Positions 57,314 through 64,000 of a stretch of 64,000 bases of DNA are shown one piece after another. Made by a program: the position numbers and the translations under genes. The notes under the pieces were generated by a model. That model searched no databases, was not told the origin of the DNA, and saw only the letters and a list, made by a program, of their open reading frames with translations. The DNA comes from Mesorhizobium sp. (GTDB lineage Bacteria > Pseudomonadota > Alphaproteobacteria > Rhizobiales > Rhizobiaceae), in assembly GCA_019635735.1 (NCBI GenBank), contig JAHBYX010000011.1, positions 1 to 64,000 on the forward strand, in the 5' to 3' direction. Position 1 is the stretch's first letter; each line of letters begins with the position of its first letter.

Positions 57314-59172
57314 GGCTTCGCTCCTTGCTCGGTTCCCGTCGAATCTCCTCGCAAGAGATCCTCGGCTTCCTTGTTGAGGGCCTTGCCGGCGCGCTTCGGC
57401 GTCGCGACCGGCGCCGGCAGCGGCTGATTGCCCTTGAACAGGTTGCTGCCGGCATACATGTCGCCCGACAGCTGCAGGGTGAACCGCTCCTGGTCGCGCC
57501 TGCGGACTTCCTCGATCGTCTCGGCAGATTCCGCATAGGGCACGCCGATGAACTGCATCACCTCGCCGGAGAAGGTCAGCGCCGATTCGAGCGTCTCGCG
57601 CAGCTGGAACTCCACGCCGGCATGCACGAGCTTCAGCGCGGCTCCACGGTCGAAGGCGCGCGCAAAGACCGGCACCATCGGGAAATTCGCCTTCAGATGC
57701 TCGGCGATGAGCACGGCCGCTTCAGCCTTGTCGACGCAGATCAACACAGCCTGCGCCTTGTCGGCGCCGGCTGCGTGCAGGATGTCGAGCCGTGTGCCGT
57801 CGCCGTAGTAGACCTTGAAGCCGAAGCGGCCGGCGACTTGGATCATCTCGACGTCGTTGTCGATGATGGAAACATCGACGCCGCGCAGGATGAGCGGCTG
57901 GCTGACGATCTGGCCGAAACGGCCGAAGCCGATGATCAGGATGTTGCCGGTGAGCCCGTCGACGACGTCGATGCCGTCGAGCGACTGTTCCTCGGGCGGC
58001 AGCAGGCGCGGAAGCAGCATGATCATGAGCGGAGTCAGCGCCATCGAGATGATGATCGTCGCCGTCAGCGCGGCGTTCTTGTCGGCGGTGAAGATGCCGA
58101 CGCCCGTGGCTGCCGCGTAGAGCACGAAGGCGAATTCGCCGCCCTGGGCCATGTAGACCGCGCGCATCAGCGCTTCGCGGTGCGACGATTTGAGGAAACG
58201 GGCGACGGCGTAGATGCCGATCGATTTCAGCGCCATGTAACCGACCACGGCGGTCGCGATGAGCTGCCATTCGCGCGTCAGCACGCCGAGGTCGAGCGAC
58301 ATGCCGACGCCCATGAAGAACAGGCCGAGCAGGATGCCGCGGAAGGGCTCGATGTCGGCCTCAAGCTGGTGGCGGAAGGTCGATTCGGACAGGAGCACGC
58401 CGGCGAGGAACGCACCCATCGCCATCGACAGGCCGCCCATGTCCATGGCGAGTGCCGCGCCGAACACGACCAGAAGCGCAGCGGCGGTCATCACCTCGCG
58501 CGCATGCGCCGCCGCCAGAAGCTGGAACATCGGGTTGAGCAGGTAGCGCCCGGCGATGACGAGGCCGCCGAGCGCGGCAAGCGCGATGCCGGCGGTGGCC
58601 CAAACGGAACCTCCGTCGTCATGGCCGGAATTCGGAGCGAGGAAGGCCACGATCGCCAAGAGCGGCACGATGGCGAGGTCTTCGAGCAGCAGGATCGACA
58701 CCATCCTCTGGCCGCCGGGCGTCGCCATCTCGCCCTTCTCCTCCAGCAATTGCATGACGATCGCGGTGGAGGTGAGCACGAAGCCCATGCCGGCGACGAA
58801 GGACTGGATCCACGGAAAGCCGATCGCCATGCCGAACAGCATCAGGAGCAGGCCGCAGACGGCGACCTGCGCGGCGCCGAGGCCGAAGATGTCGCCCCTC
58901 AGCCCCCACAGCCGCGACGGCTGCATTTCGAGCCCGATGATGAAGAGGAACATGACCACGCCGAGTTCGGCGACATGAAGGATCGCCGCCGGGTCGGTGA
59001 AGAGCTGCAAGCCCCAGGGGCCGATGGCGAGGCCGGCGGCGAGATAGCCGAGCACCGAGCCGAGCCCCACCCGCTTGAAGATCGGGACGGCGAGCACGCC
59101 CGCGCCGAGCAGCGACACGACAGAGATGAGTTCGCTCGCGAGCGATGCGTGCCCTGCTGCCTCTGCCGCCAT
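57310..59172 (-). CDS. Monovalent cation:proton antiporter, Kef type (CPA2) with RCK domain
   Basis: 620 residues. N-terminal twelve-segment cation/proton exchanger (LGYLAAGLAIGPWGLQLF, MFLFIIGLEMQPSRLW, VLTSTAIVMQLLEEKGEMAT) followed by an RCK/TrkA-N domain with the NAD-binding GFGRFGQIVSQPLILRG, and a tail of about 90 residues. Glutathione-gated potassium efflux systems KefB/KefC are the closest type; the tail lacks features I can assign. Start ATG 59172 (MAAEAAGHASLASELISVVS). Operon with the DUF924 gene. Confidence 0.92.
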   Translation of the reverse strand: MAAEAAGHASLASELISVVSLLGAGVLAVPIFKRVGLGSVLGYLAAGLAIGPWGLQLFTDPAAILHVAELGVVMFLFIIGLEMQPSRLWGLRGDIFGLGAAQVAVCGLLLMLFGMAIGFPWIQSFVAGMGFVLTSTAIVMQLLEEKGEMATPGGQRMVSILLLEDLAIVPLLAIVAFLAPNSGHDDGGSVWATAGIALAALGGLVIAGRYLLNPMFQLLAAAHAREVMTAAALLVVFGAALAMDMGGLSMAMGAFLAGVLLSESTFRHQLEADIEPFRGILLGLFFMGVGMSLDLGVLTREWQLIATAVVGYMALKSIGIYAVARFLKSSHREALMRAVYMAQGGEFAFVLYAAATGVGIFTADKNAALTATIIISMALTPLMIMLLPRLLPPEEQSLDGIDVVDGLTGNILIIGFGRFGQIVSQPLILRGVDVSIIDNDVEMIQVAGRFGFKVYYGDGTRLDILHAAGADKAQAVLICVDKAEAAVLIAEHLKANFPMVPVFARAFDRGAALKLVHAGVEFQLRETLESALTFSGEVMQFIGVPYAESAETIEEVRRRDQERFTLQLSGDMYAGSNLFKGNQPLPAPVATPKRAGKALNKEAEDLLRGDSTGTEQGAKP

Positions 59173-59484
59173 CTTGTTCCCTTCCGGTAAGTTCGAAACC
59201 GGACTGTTGCGGTGGCGGCGGCTCCGGGTCAAGCCGCCTGGAAGGGGAGGGAACCATCATCCCTGCGCACTGGGCACATTTCGATCGCGTCTCGGCGGCG
59301 AGGCGCCTCAAGCTATAAGGTAACGATCAAAAGGGCTGATTCGTCGAAGGCCGCCGCTACCCGACAAGGTGAGCCGGAACTTCGATGCCCCGGCCTCCAA
59401 GAGGCTTCAGTCCTCGGACTTCACCAACATTCGTCAGGCTTCATCGTTACCCGTTCGCCATGCACGCTTATGCGACGAACATCA
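59173..59484. other. Intergenic region without recognisable gene
   Basis: 312 bases between the antiporter start and the 3' end of the exported orphan. I see no convincing open frame. A weak inverted repeat GGCGGCT/AGCCGCC at about 59217-59238 lies near the antiporter start. From about 59300 to 59480 the sequence becomes less GC-rich than its surroundings. Confidence 0.5.
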
Positions 59485-59979
59485 TTAAGGCAGCGGATAG
59501 CGTTGGCCCTGAAAGCGCAGTGCAATGTTGCAACCCGCGATGTCGTCGAACCGTGTAATGAAAATCGTGTTCGATAACAACGGCGCACCTGCCGCTGGAC
59601 TGGCTGGAACCTGCCCCCCTACGCGGGCAGTTGAGCCAGTGTACGAATAGTGGCTGCTACCTATATTGCCGACCTGAACCGGTCGGAACACAGTCCCTAC
59701 TAGACTTCCATTATACGAATAATGCTGTGCGAAATAATTCCAGTGGAAGGAAAACTTCGTCTGATTTCCGCTGCCATTCCAGTTCGGTGGGACAAATCGG
59801 ACGTTTCCGCAATCGCCGACCTTCCAGCCCACTGAAGCGCACGCAGCAGTCGCCGAAATAAGACACGCGTTACCTCGGAAATGCTTGCTTTGGGCAGCAG
59901 CGTCCGTGACCCCACCCCCCAAGAGAGAACCAGAGGCAAGCGCCAATCCCAAAGCCGCCGTTGAACGAGTATAGTACAT
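59485..59979 (-). CDS. Exported protein of unknown function
   Basis: 164 residues. Signal peptide about 1-30 (MYYTRSTAALGLALASGSLL, ending near AAAQ); ATG preceded by GGGGAGGAAGG. The mature protein has four cysteines (NACLISATAACASVGWKVGD CG, and one in DIAGCNIALRF), and is rich in Tyr, Ser and Gly. No family recognised. Base composition is visibly lower in GC than the flanking genes; the gene lies in a patch next to tRNA-Phe, so acquisition by transfer is possible. Confidence 0.6.
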   Translation of the reverse strand: MYYTRSTAALGLALASGSLLGGGVTDAAAQSKHFRGNACLISATAACASVGWKVGDCGNVRFVPPNWNGSGNQTKFSFHWNYFAQHYSYNGSLVGTVFRPVQVGNIGSSHYSYTGSTARVGGQVPASPAAGAPLLSNTIFITRFDDIAGCNIALRFQGQRYPLP

Positions 59980-60323
59980 GCCTTCCTCCCCAATGATCAG
60001 CCAGCGGCGAAGTTGCGCCGCTCTCGACGGGACGCCGCTTGGCTGAATATTACCCCGGTTATTAATATGCGTTCTAGCGTATCACTGCGTCAAGGCTACT
60101 AAGCGGACAGACACACCTCCCGATCAGCCGGTTCGGCTACTCGACACTAGATTCGACCAAGTGTCGCAGCATTGCAGCCGTCACCATTATCAAAATCGAT
60201 AAGGAGATATGCGTCATCTTGGTTGACGGTGATCGGGACAACATCGCCGTCCAGGGGAAACCTCAGATGCATCCCCACAGGCCGCTCCCGCAGCTTTTTG
60301 ATCTCACTTAAGCAGAGAACAAA
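59980..60323. other. Intergenic patch between tRNA-Phe and the exported orphan
   Basis: 344 lower-GC bases. A minus-strand open frame of 41 codons (60147-60272, starting MHLRFPLDGDVVPITVNQDD and ending NAATLGRI) is possibly a relic or small gene, with no ribosome-binding site recognised; a 7-base inverted repeat (CGACACT 60142-60148 / AGTGTCG 60160-60166) overlaps its end. No integrase or direct repeat of the tRNA end is seen. Confidence 0.45.
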
Positions 60324-60399
60324 TGGTGCCCAGTCGCGGATTCGAACCACGGACACGCGGATTTTCAATCCGCTGCTCTACCAACTGAGCTAACTGGGC
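60324..60399 (-). tRNA. tRNA-Phe (anticodon GAA)
   Basis: Read on the minus strand: acceptor GCCCAGT pairs with ACTGGGC, D-arm AGCTCAGTTGGTAGAGC, anticodon arm GCGGATTGAAAATCCGC with anticodon GAA, T-loop GGTTCGAATCC, discriminator A and encoded CCA. Its 3' end faces the lower-GC patch. Confidence 0.97.
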
Positions 60400-60565
60400 A
60401 CTGGCTTTCGCGGGCGAAAGCGGACCGGAGCGAAGTCCGGGCGGAGGCGTTGGCGGCCACCTGAAGCGGGCGGGTTATAGCACGGGATTCGTCCCTGTCC
60501 AGCGCTACGAACGACAAATCCGGAACCGCGGAGAAAGGAACGTGTCGCCGCTGCGATGGGGCGCG

Positions 60566-60784
60566 TCAGCCGCGCGGCGTGTCGTTGCCGGCGTCGCTGC
60601 TGACGTCGTTTTCCTCGTCTTCCCGGCCCGGAATGACATAGGCGCCGGTCAGCCAGCGATGAAGGTCAACGTCCTTGCAGCGGGCCGAGCAGAACGGATA
60701 GGTCGCGCGCGCCGACGGCCGGCCGCATTCGGGGCAGGGGCGCCGAGGGCGCAGCGGCGTGACTTTGGCGGTGTGGTCGGACAT
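60566..60784 (-). CDS. yacG: DNA gyrase inhibitor YacG
   Basis: 72 residues. Small zinc protein that binds GyrB and blocks DNA binding by gyrase. Zinc ligands are Cys17, Cys20, Cys32 and Cys36 (CPECGRPSARATYPFCSARC), with the usual KDVDLHRWLTGAYVIPG behind them and an acidic tail. ATG 60784 (MSDHTAKVTPLRPRRPCPEC) is preferred to the long upstream frame, which overlaps maf. The spacing to maf is 46 bases. Confidence 0.92.
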   Translation of the reverse strand: MSDHTAKVTPLRPRRPCPECGRPSARATYPFCSARCKDVDLHRWLTGAYVIPGREDEENDVSSDAGNDTPRG

Positions 60785-60830
60785 CGGCTTGCGTCTGGCG
60801 GCGTTTCGCTGGTTCGGGACCCCAATGCCG

Positions 60831-61463
60831 TCAGGCGGCGCGGGTTCCCGACAGCCAGTTGAAATGGACCTTGTAGCCGTCGCCGGCGAGCAGGCCGACC
60901 GTCTCGTAGAGCGGCAGGCCGACGACATTGGTGTAGGAGCCGACGAGCTTGACCACGAAGGTGCCCGCAAGTCCCTGGATCGCGTAGCCGCCCGCCTTTC
61001 CTCGCCACTGGCCGGAGGCGAGGTAGCTTTCCAGCTCCTCGCGCGACAGGCGCTTGAAGCGCACCCGGCTTTCCACCAGCTTCTGGCGCACCTTGCCGGA
61101 CGGCGTGATCAGGCAGATGCCGGAATAGACCCGGTGGGAGCGGCCGGACAGGAGACGAAGACAGTTGGACGCCTCGTCGATCAGGTCGGCCTTGGGCAGG
61201 ATGCGGCGGCCGACGGCCACGACCGTGTCGGCGGCCAGGATGTAGCCGCCTTCCCAGTCGCTCTCCTTCGCCAGCTTCTCCTGCGCCTTCTCGGCTTTTT
61301 CCCTCGACAGCCGCTTGGCAAGCGAACGGGGATGCTCGGCGCGCTGCGGGGTCTCGTCGACGTCGGCCGGGACGATACGGTCGGGCTCGATGCCGGCCTG
61401 CTGCAACAGTTCGATGCGGCGCGGCGACCCGGAGGCCAGAACCAGCTTCTGGAAGACGCTCAT
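60831..61463 (-). CDS. maf: Maf family nucleoside triphosphate pyrophosphatase
   Basis: 210 residues. House-cleaning enzyme hydrolysing non-canonical or m7GTP/dTTP/UTP-type nucleotides. Conserved LASGSPRRIELLQQAGI, the catalytic Asp in ILAADTVVAVGRRILPK and KAGGYAIQGLAGTFVVKLVG are present. Operon infA-maf-yacG, with 59 bases after infA. Confidence 0.94.
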   Translation of the reverse strand: MSVFQKLVLASGSPRRIELLQQAGIEPDRIVPADVDETPQRAEHPRSLAKRLSREKAEKAQEKLAKESDWEGGYILAADTVVAVGRRILPKADLIDEASNCLRLLSGRSHRVYSGICLITPSGKVRQKLVESRVRFKRLSREELESYLASGQWRGKAGGYAIQGLAGTFVVKLVGSYTNVVGLPLYETVGLLAGDGYKVHFNWLSGTRAA

Positions 61464-61522
61464 CGCTTCGGAAGTCCTGTCAAGGTGAGGTGCGCGAACA
61501 ATCTGTCGCGCCGTGCGGCCGC

Positions 61523-61741
61523 CTACTTGAAGCGGTAGGTGATGCGGCCCTTGGTCAAATCGTAGGGCGTCATCTCGACGAGAACCTTGTCGCCGGTCAG
61601 CACGCGGATGCGGTTCTTGCGCATGCGCCCCGCCGTATGCGCGATGATCTCGTGCTCGTTCTCGAGCTTGACGCGGAACATGGCATTGGGCAGCAATTCG
61701 GTCACGAGACCCGGAAATTCGAGGACTTCTTCCTTCGGCAT
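61523..61741 (-). CDS. infA: Translation initiation factor IF-1
   Basis: 72 residues, the exact family length, a single S1/OB domain (MPKEEVLEFPGLVTELLPNA, KLENEHEIIAHTAGRMRKNR, MTPYDLTKGRITYRFK). Binds the ribosomal A site during initiation. Start at 61741; an upstream frame to 61774 adds MPALFREKRYR, which is not conserved. Confidence 0.97.
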   Translation of the reverse strand: MPKEEVLEFPGLVTELLPNAMFRVKLENEHEIIAHTAGRMRKNRIRVLTGDKVLVEMTPYDLTKGRITYRFK

Positions 61742-61848
61742 TCGATACCTTTTTTCACGGAAAAGAGCCGGCACGACAGAGCCAGGATGAGTCTGGGGCC
61801 GGAATTCGCGCGGAACCTATATGATCTCGCGCATTTTGTGAACAGCGC

Positions 61849-62337
61849 TTATGTCGGCGGGGAAGGGCGGTCGCCGGCGGCGGCGAACCTCTCCCGGATG
61901 CGGCGATCGAGCCTGGATGCGACGTCCCGGTAGGCGGCGAGAATCTGGTCGCGCGTGCCGGTCGCCGTCGTCGGATCAGGCATCGGCCAGTATTCGACGT
62001 CGGCCGCCACCGAGCGCGTCAGGTCCAGCGCCTTGTGATGGGCCTCCGGCGCCAGCGTCACGATCAGGTCGAAATAGGCATCCTCGAGCTCGTCCAGGAG
62101 CCGCGGAGACCGGCTGCCCAGCGAAAACCCCCGCTCGGCCAGGACCGCGTCGACGAAGGGATCGCGCTCTCCAGGCTTAATTCCCGCCGACGCCACGAAG
62201 ACCGATTTCGGCAGGAGATCGCGCGCGATCACTTCCGCCATCGGCGAGCGGATCACGTTCTGGCCGCAGAGGAACAATACGGAGCCGGGCGGTTTCGGGC
62301 CGGTCGGGGCGTCGGGCAAGACGGCTACCCGCGCCAA
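61849..62337 (-). CDS. Low-molecular-weight protein phosphatase family protein
   Basis: 162 residues. The phosphatase loop CX5RS is in VLFLCGQNVIRSPMAE (Cys24, Arg30, Ser31), and the late acid region is DPT (PMPDPTTATGTRDQ). Close to the arsenate reductase/phosphotyrosine phosphatase fold; substrate unknown. It overlaps the preceding UPF0262 gene by 13 bases, and infA follows 107 bases downstream. Confidence 0.88.
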   Translation of the reverse strand: MARVAVLPDAPTGPKPPGSVLFLCGQNVIRSPMAEVIARDLLPKSVFVASAGIKPGERDPFVDAVLAERGFSLGSRSPRLLDELEDAYFDLIVTLAPEAHHKALDLTRSVAADVEYWPMPDPTTATGTRDQILAAYRDVASRLDRRIRERFAAAGDRPSPPT

Positions 62338-62807
62338 TGCAGTACGCAGACGAGCGTGAACAGCCGGCGCGCGGTATCGAAATCGACCTCGATCTTGCCG
62401 GCGAGCCGGTCCATCAGCGTCTGGGAGCCTTCGTTGTGGAGTCCGCGCCGGCCCATGTCGATTGCCTCGATCTGCGACGGCGACGAGGAGCGGATGGCGT
62501 CGTAATAACTCTCGCAGATCATGTAGTAGTCCTTGACGATCCGCCTGAACGGCGTGAGCGACAGGATGTGCGTCACCACCGGCTCGCCGTTTTCGCGCGC
62601 GACGGCGAAGATCAGCCGCGATTCCACCAGCGAAAGCTTGAGCTTGTAGGGGCCTTCGCCGGTGTCGGTCACGGGGCGGAACGAATTCTCCTCGACGAGG
62701 TCGAAGATCGCGACCGCCCGCTCGTGCTCGACGTCGGGCGTCGAGCGGCCGATCGATTCGTCGAGTTCGACATCGACCAGCCTGGCGTTGCTCGCGTCCC
62801 TCCCCAT
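62325..62807 (-). CDS. UPF0262 family protein
   Basis: 160 residues. Conserved alphaproteobacterial family of unknown function; recognisable parts are ERAVAIFDLVEENSFRPVTD, GPYKLKLSLVESRLIFAVAR, SLTPFRRIVKDYYMICESYY and DMGRRGLHNEGSQTLMDRLA. ATG 62807 (MGRDASNARLVDVELDESIG) gives the usual start. It lies between hisD (10 bases upstream) and the phosphatase. Confidence 0.92.
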   Translation of the reverse strand: MGRDASNARLVDVELDESIGRSTPDVEHERAVAIFDLVEENSFRPVTDTGEGPYKLKLSLVESRLIFAVARENGEPVVTHILSLTPFRRIVKDYYMICESYYDAIRSSSPSQIEAIDMGRRGLHNEGSQTLMDRLAGKIEVDFDTARRLFTLVCVLHWRG

Positions 62808-62817
62808 CGCCGCGCCT

Positions 62818-64000
62818 TCAGAGATTGAGACGGATGGCGACGGAGCGCGCATGCGCGTCGAGCCCTTCCGCCTGCGCCAGCGCAATCGCCGCCGGCGCCA
62901 GTTCGCGCAACTGGTCGGGGCCGAGCCTCAGGATCGACGTCCGCTTCATGAAGTCGAGCACCGAGAGACCCGAGGAGAAGCGGGCCGAGCGGGCCGTGGG
63001 CAACACGTGGTTGGAGCCGCCGACATAGTCGCCGATGACTTCGGGCGTGTGGCGGCCGATGAAGATTGCGCCGGCGTTCCGGACCCTGGTGGCATAGGCG
63101 TCGGCATCTTCGATCGCCAGTTCGAGATGTTCGGGCGCGATGCGGTTCACCAGAGGCAGCGCCTCGTCGAAGTCGCGCACCAGAATGACGGCGCCGAAAT
63201 CGCGCCAGCTGGCAGCGGCGGTGGCGCCGCGCGGCAGGAGGGCGAGCTGACGCTCGACCGCCGCCTCGACGGCTCGCCCGAAGGCGGCGTCGTCGGTCAC
63301 GAGGATCGACTGGGCGCCGCTGTCATGCTCGGCCTGGGCGAGAAGGTCGGCGGCGATCCATTCCGGATCGTTGGTCCCGTCGGCCAGCACCAGCACTTCG
63401 GACGGGCCGGCGATCATGTCGATGCCGACGGTGCCGAAGACCTGGCGCTTGGCGGCGGCGACATAGGCGTTGCCGGGTCCGACGATCTTGACCACAGGCC
63501 GGATCGATTGCGTGCCGTAGGCGAGTGCTGCAATCGCCTGAGCGCCGCCGACGCGATGGATCTCGCTGACGCCGGCCAGCCGCGCGGCAACCAGCACGAG
63601 CGGATTGACGAGGCCGTCCGGCGCAGGGACGGTGATCACCACCCGCTCGACACCCGCCACCTTGGCCGGCAATGCATTCATCAGGACCGAGGAGGGGTAG
63701 CTCGCCGTGCCGCCCGGAACGTAGAGCCCGGCAGATTCCACCGCTGTCCAGCGGGAGCCCAGCCCGACGCCGATCGCGTCGGTGTAGAGGTCGTCCGCCG
63801 GCCGTTGGCGCGCGTGGTGCGCGGCGATGCGATCGCGCGCCAACGTCAGCGCTTCGACGGTTTGAGGATCGGCGCGGCCGAAGGCGGCGTCGATCTCGGC
63901 CTCGGTGACGGTCAGCCGTCCCGAGGACGGATCGAAACGGTCGAAACGGCGGCTGTATTCGAACAGGGCATCGTCGCCGCCGGCCCGCACCGTCGCGATG
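62818..64000 (-). CDS. hisD: Histidinol dehydrogenase (5' end outside window)
   Basis: 394 visible codons of about 430. Oxidises L-histidinol to L-histidine in two NAD-dependent steps. Visible are ALFEYSRRFDRFD near the edge, GLYVPGGTASYPSSVLMNAL, VGGAQAIAALAYGTQSI, the zinc/active-site stretch GTVGIDMIAGPSEVLVLAD, and NRIAPEHLELAIED with the catalytic His. The visible frame runs to the window end without a start, so the N-terminus is cut by the window edge. The protein ends ARSVAIRLNL. Confidence 0.97.
   Translation of the reverse strand, partial: IATVRAGGDDALFEYSRRFDRFDPSSGRLTVTEAEIDAAFGRADPQTVEALTLARDRIAAHHARQRPADDLYTDAIGVGLGSRWTAVESAGLYVPGGTASYPSSVLMNALPAKVAGVERVVITVPAPDGLVNPLVLVAARLAGVSEIHRVGGAQAIAALAYGTQSIRPVVKIVGPGNAYVAAAKRQVFGTVGIDMIAGPSEVLVLADGTNDPEWIAADLLAQAEHDSGAQSILVTDDAAFGRAVEAAVERQLALLPRGATAAASWRDFGAVILVRDFDEALPLVNRIAPEHLELAIEDADAYATRVRNAGAIFIGRHTPEVIGDYVGGSNHVLPTARSARFSSGLSVLDFMKRTSILRLGPDQLRELAPAAIALAQAEGLDAHARSVAIRLNL

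Noticed and set aside
59269..59279. ACTGGGCAC next to the antiporter gene resembles the tRNA-Phe acceptor end
   Set aside because: It is inverted relative to the tRNA 3' end and only nine bases long, so it cannot be the direct repeat left by integration.

Overview
The window is GC-rich chromosomal DNA of an alphaproteobacterium, most probably a member of the Rhizobiales close to Mesorhizobium/Phyllobacteriaceae. The evidence is: phosphatidylcholine synthase (Pcs), a BA14K-family and an IalB-family exported protein, the gene order hisD-UPF0262-phosphatase-infA-maf-yacG, and two direct-repeat LexA boxes of the alphaproteobacterial type GTTC-N7-GTTC, in front of uvrA and ssb. The genus is an inference; no rRNA is present.

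Layout. 1-7.8 kb: tail of an unknown gene with its terminator, uvrA (minus), a 677-base spacer with a LexA box, a palindrome and a probable small RNA, a small exported protein, ssb, a GyrI-like protein, marC, a CPBP protease and a VOC protein. 7.9-17.6 kb: AraC regulator, gyrA, coaD, two tandem cyclophilins, an exported protein, queA, a small conserved protein, tgt, DUF2177 and DUF4864 proteins. 17.8-23.5 kb: a lone AsnC-type sensor domain, then the Anbu operon (ATP-grasp, alpha-E, transglutaminase-like, Anbu proteasome-like protease) followed at once by a PLP decarboxylase. 23.6-29.3 kb: glpR-glpK with visible operator repeats, BA14K protein, a Lys/Ala/Ser-rich H1-like protein, tRNA-Lys, ccdA-like and EamA genes. 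29.4-41 kb: glmU-glmS, DUF502, recG (minus), sdhE-mfd, a toxin-antitoxin pair, a FrnE-like DsbA protein. 41-48.5 kb: an orphan YejA-like binding protein, IalB, HspQ, AEC carrier, UbiH-type hydroxylase, pcs, quinone oxidoreductase. 48.6-53.4 kb: a complete BMP-type nucleoside ABC importer (ATPase, two permeases, binding protein). 53.5-59.2 kb: acyltransferase, GST, rimO, DUF924, Kef-type antiporter. 59.2-60.4 kb: a lower-GC patch beside tRNA-Phe with an exported orphan. 60.5-64 kb: yacG, maf, infA, phosphatase, UPF0262 and a hisD cut by the window end.

Most of the window is housekeeping. The parts that stand out are: the Anbu peptide-ligase/protease operon and its attached decarboxylase; a tRNA-guanine transglycosylase in which three of the four usual zinc ligands are replaced; a 26-28 base palindrome (CCTCCTGACA-N6-TGTCAGGAGG) present twice in unrelated promoter regions; long inverted-repeat elements placed at gene 3' ends (three of four between converging genes); and a possible unannotated small RNA between uvrA and ssb. 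I saw no CRISPR array, intact insertion sequence, prophage or rRNA.
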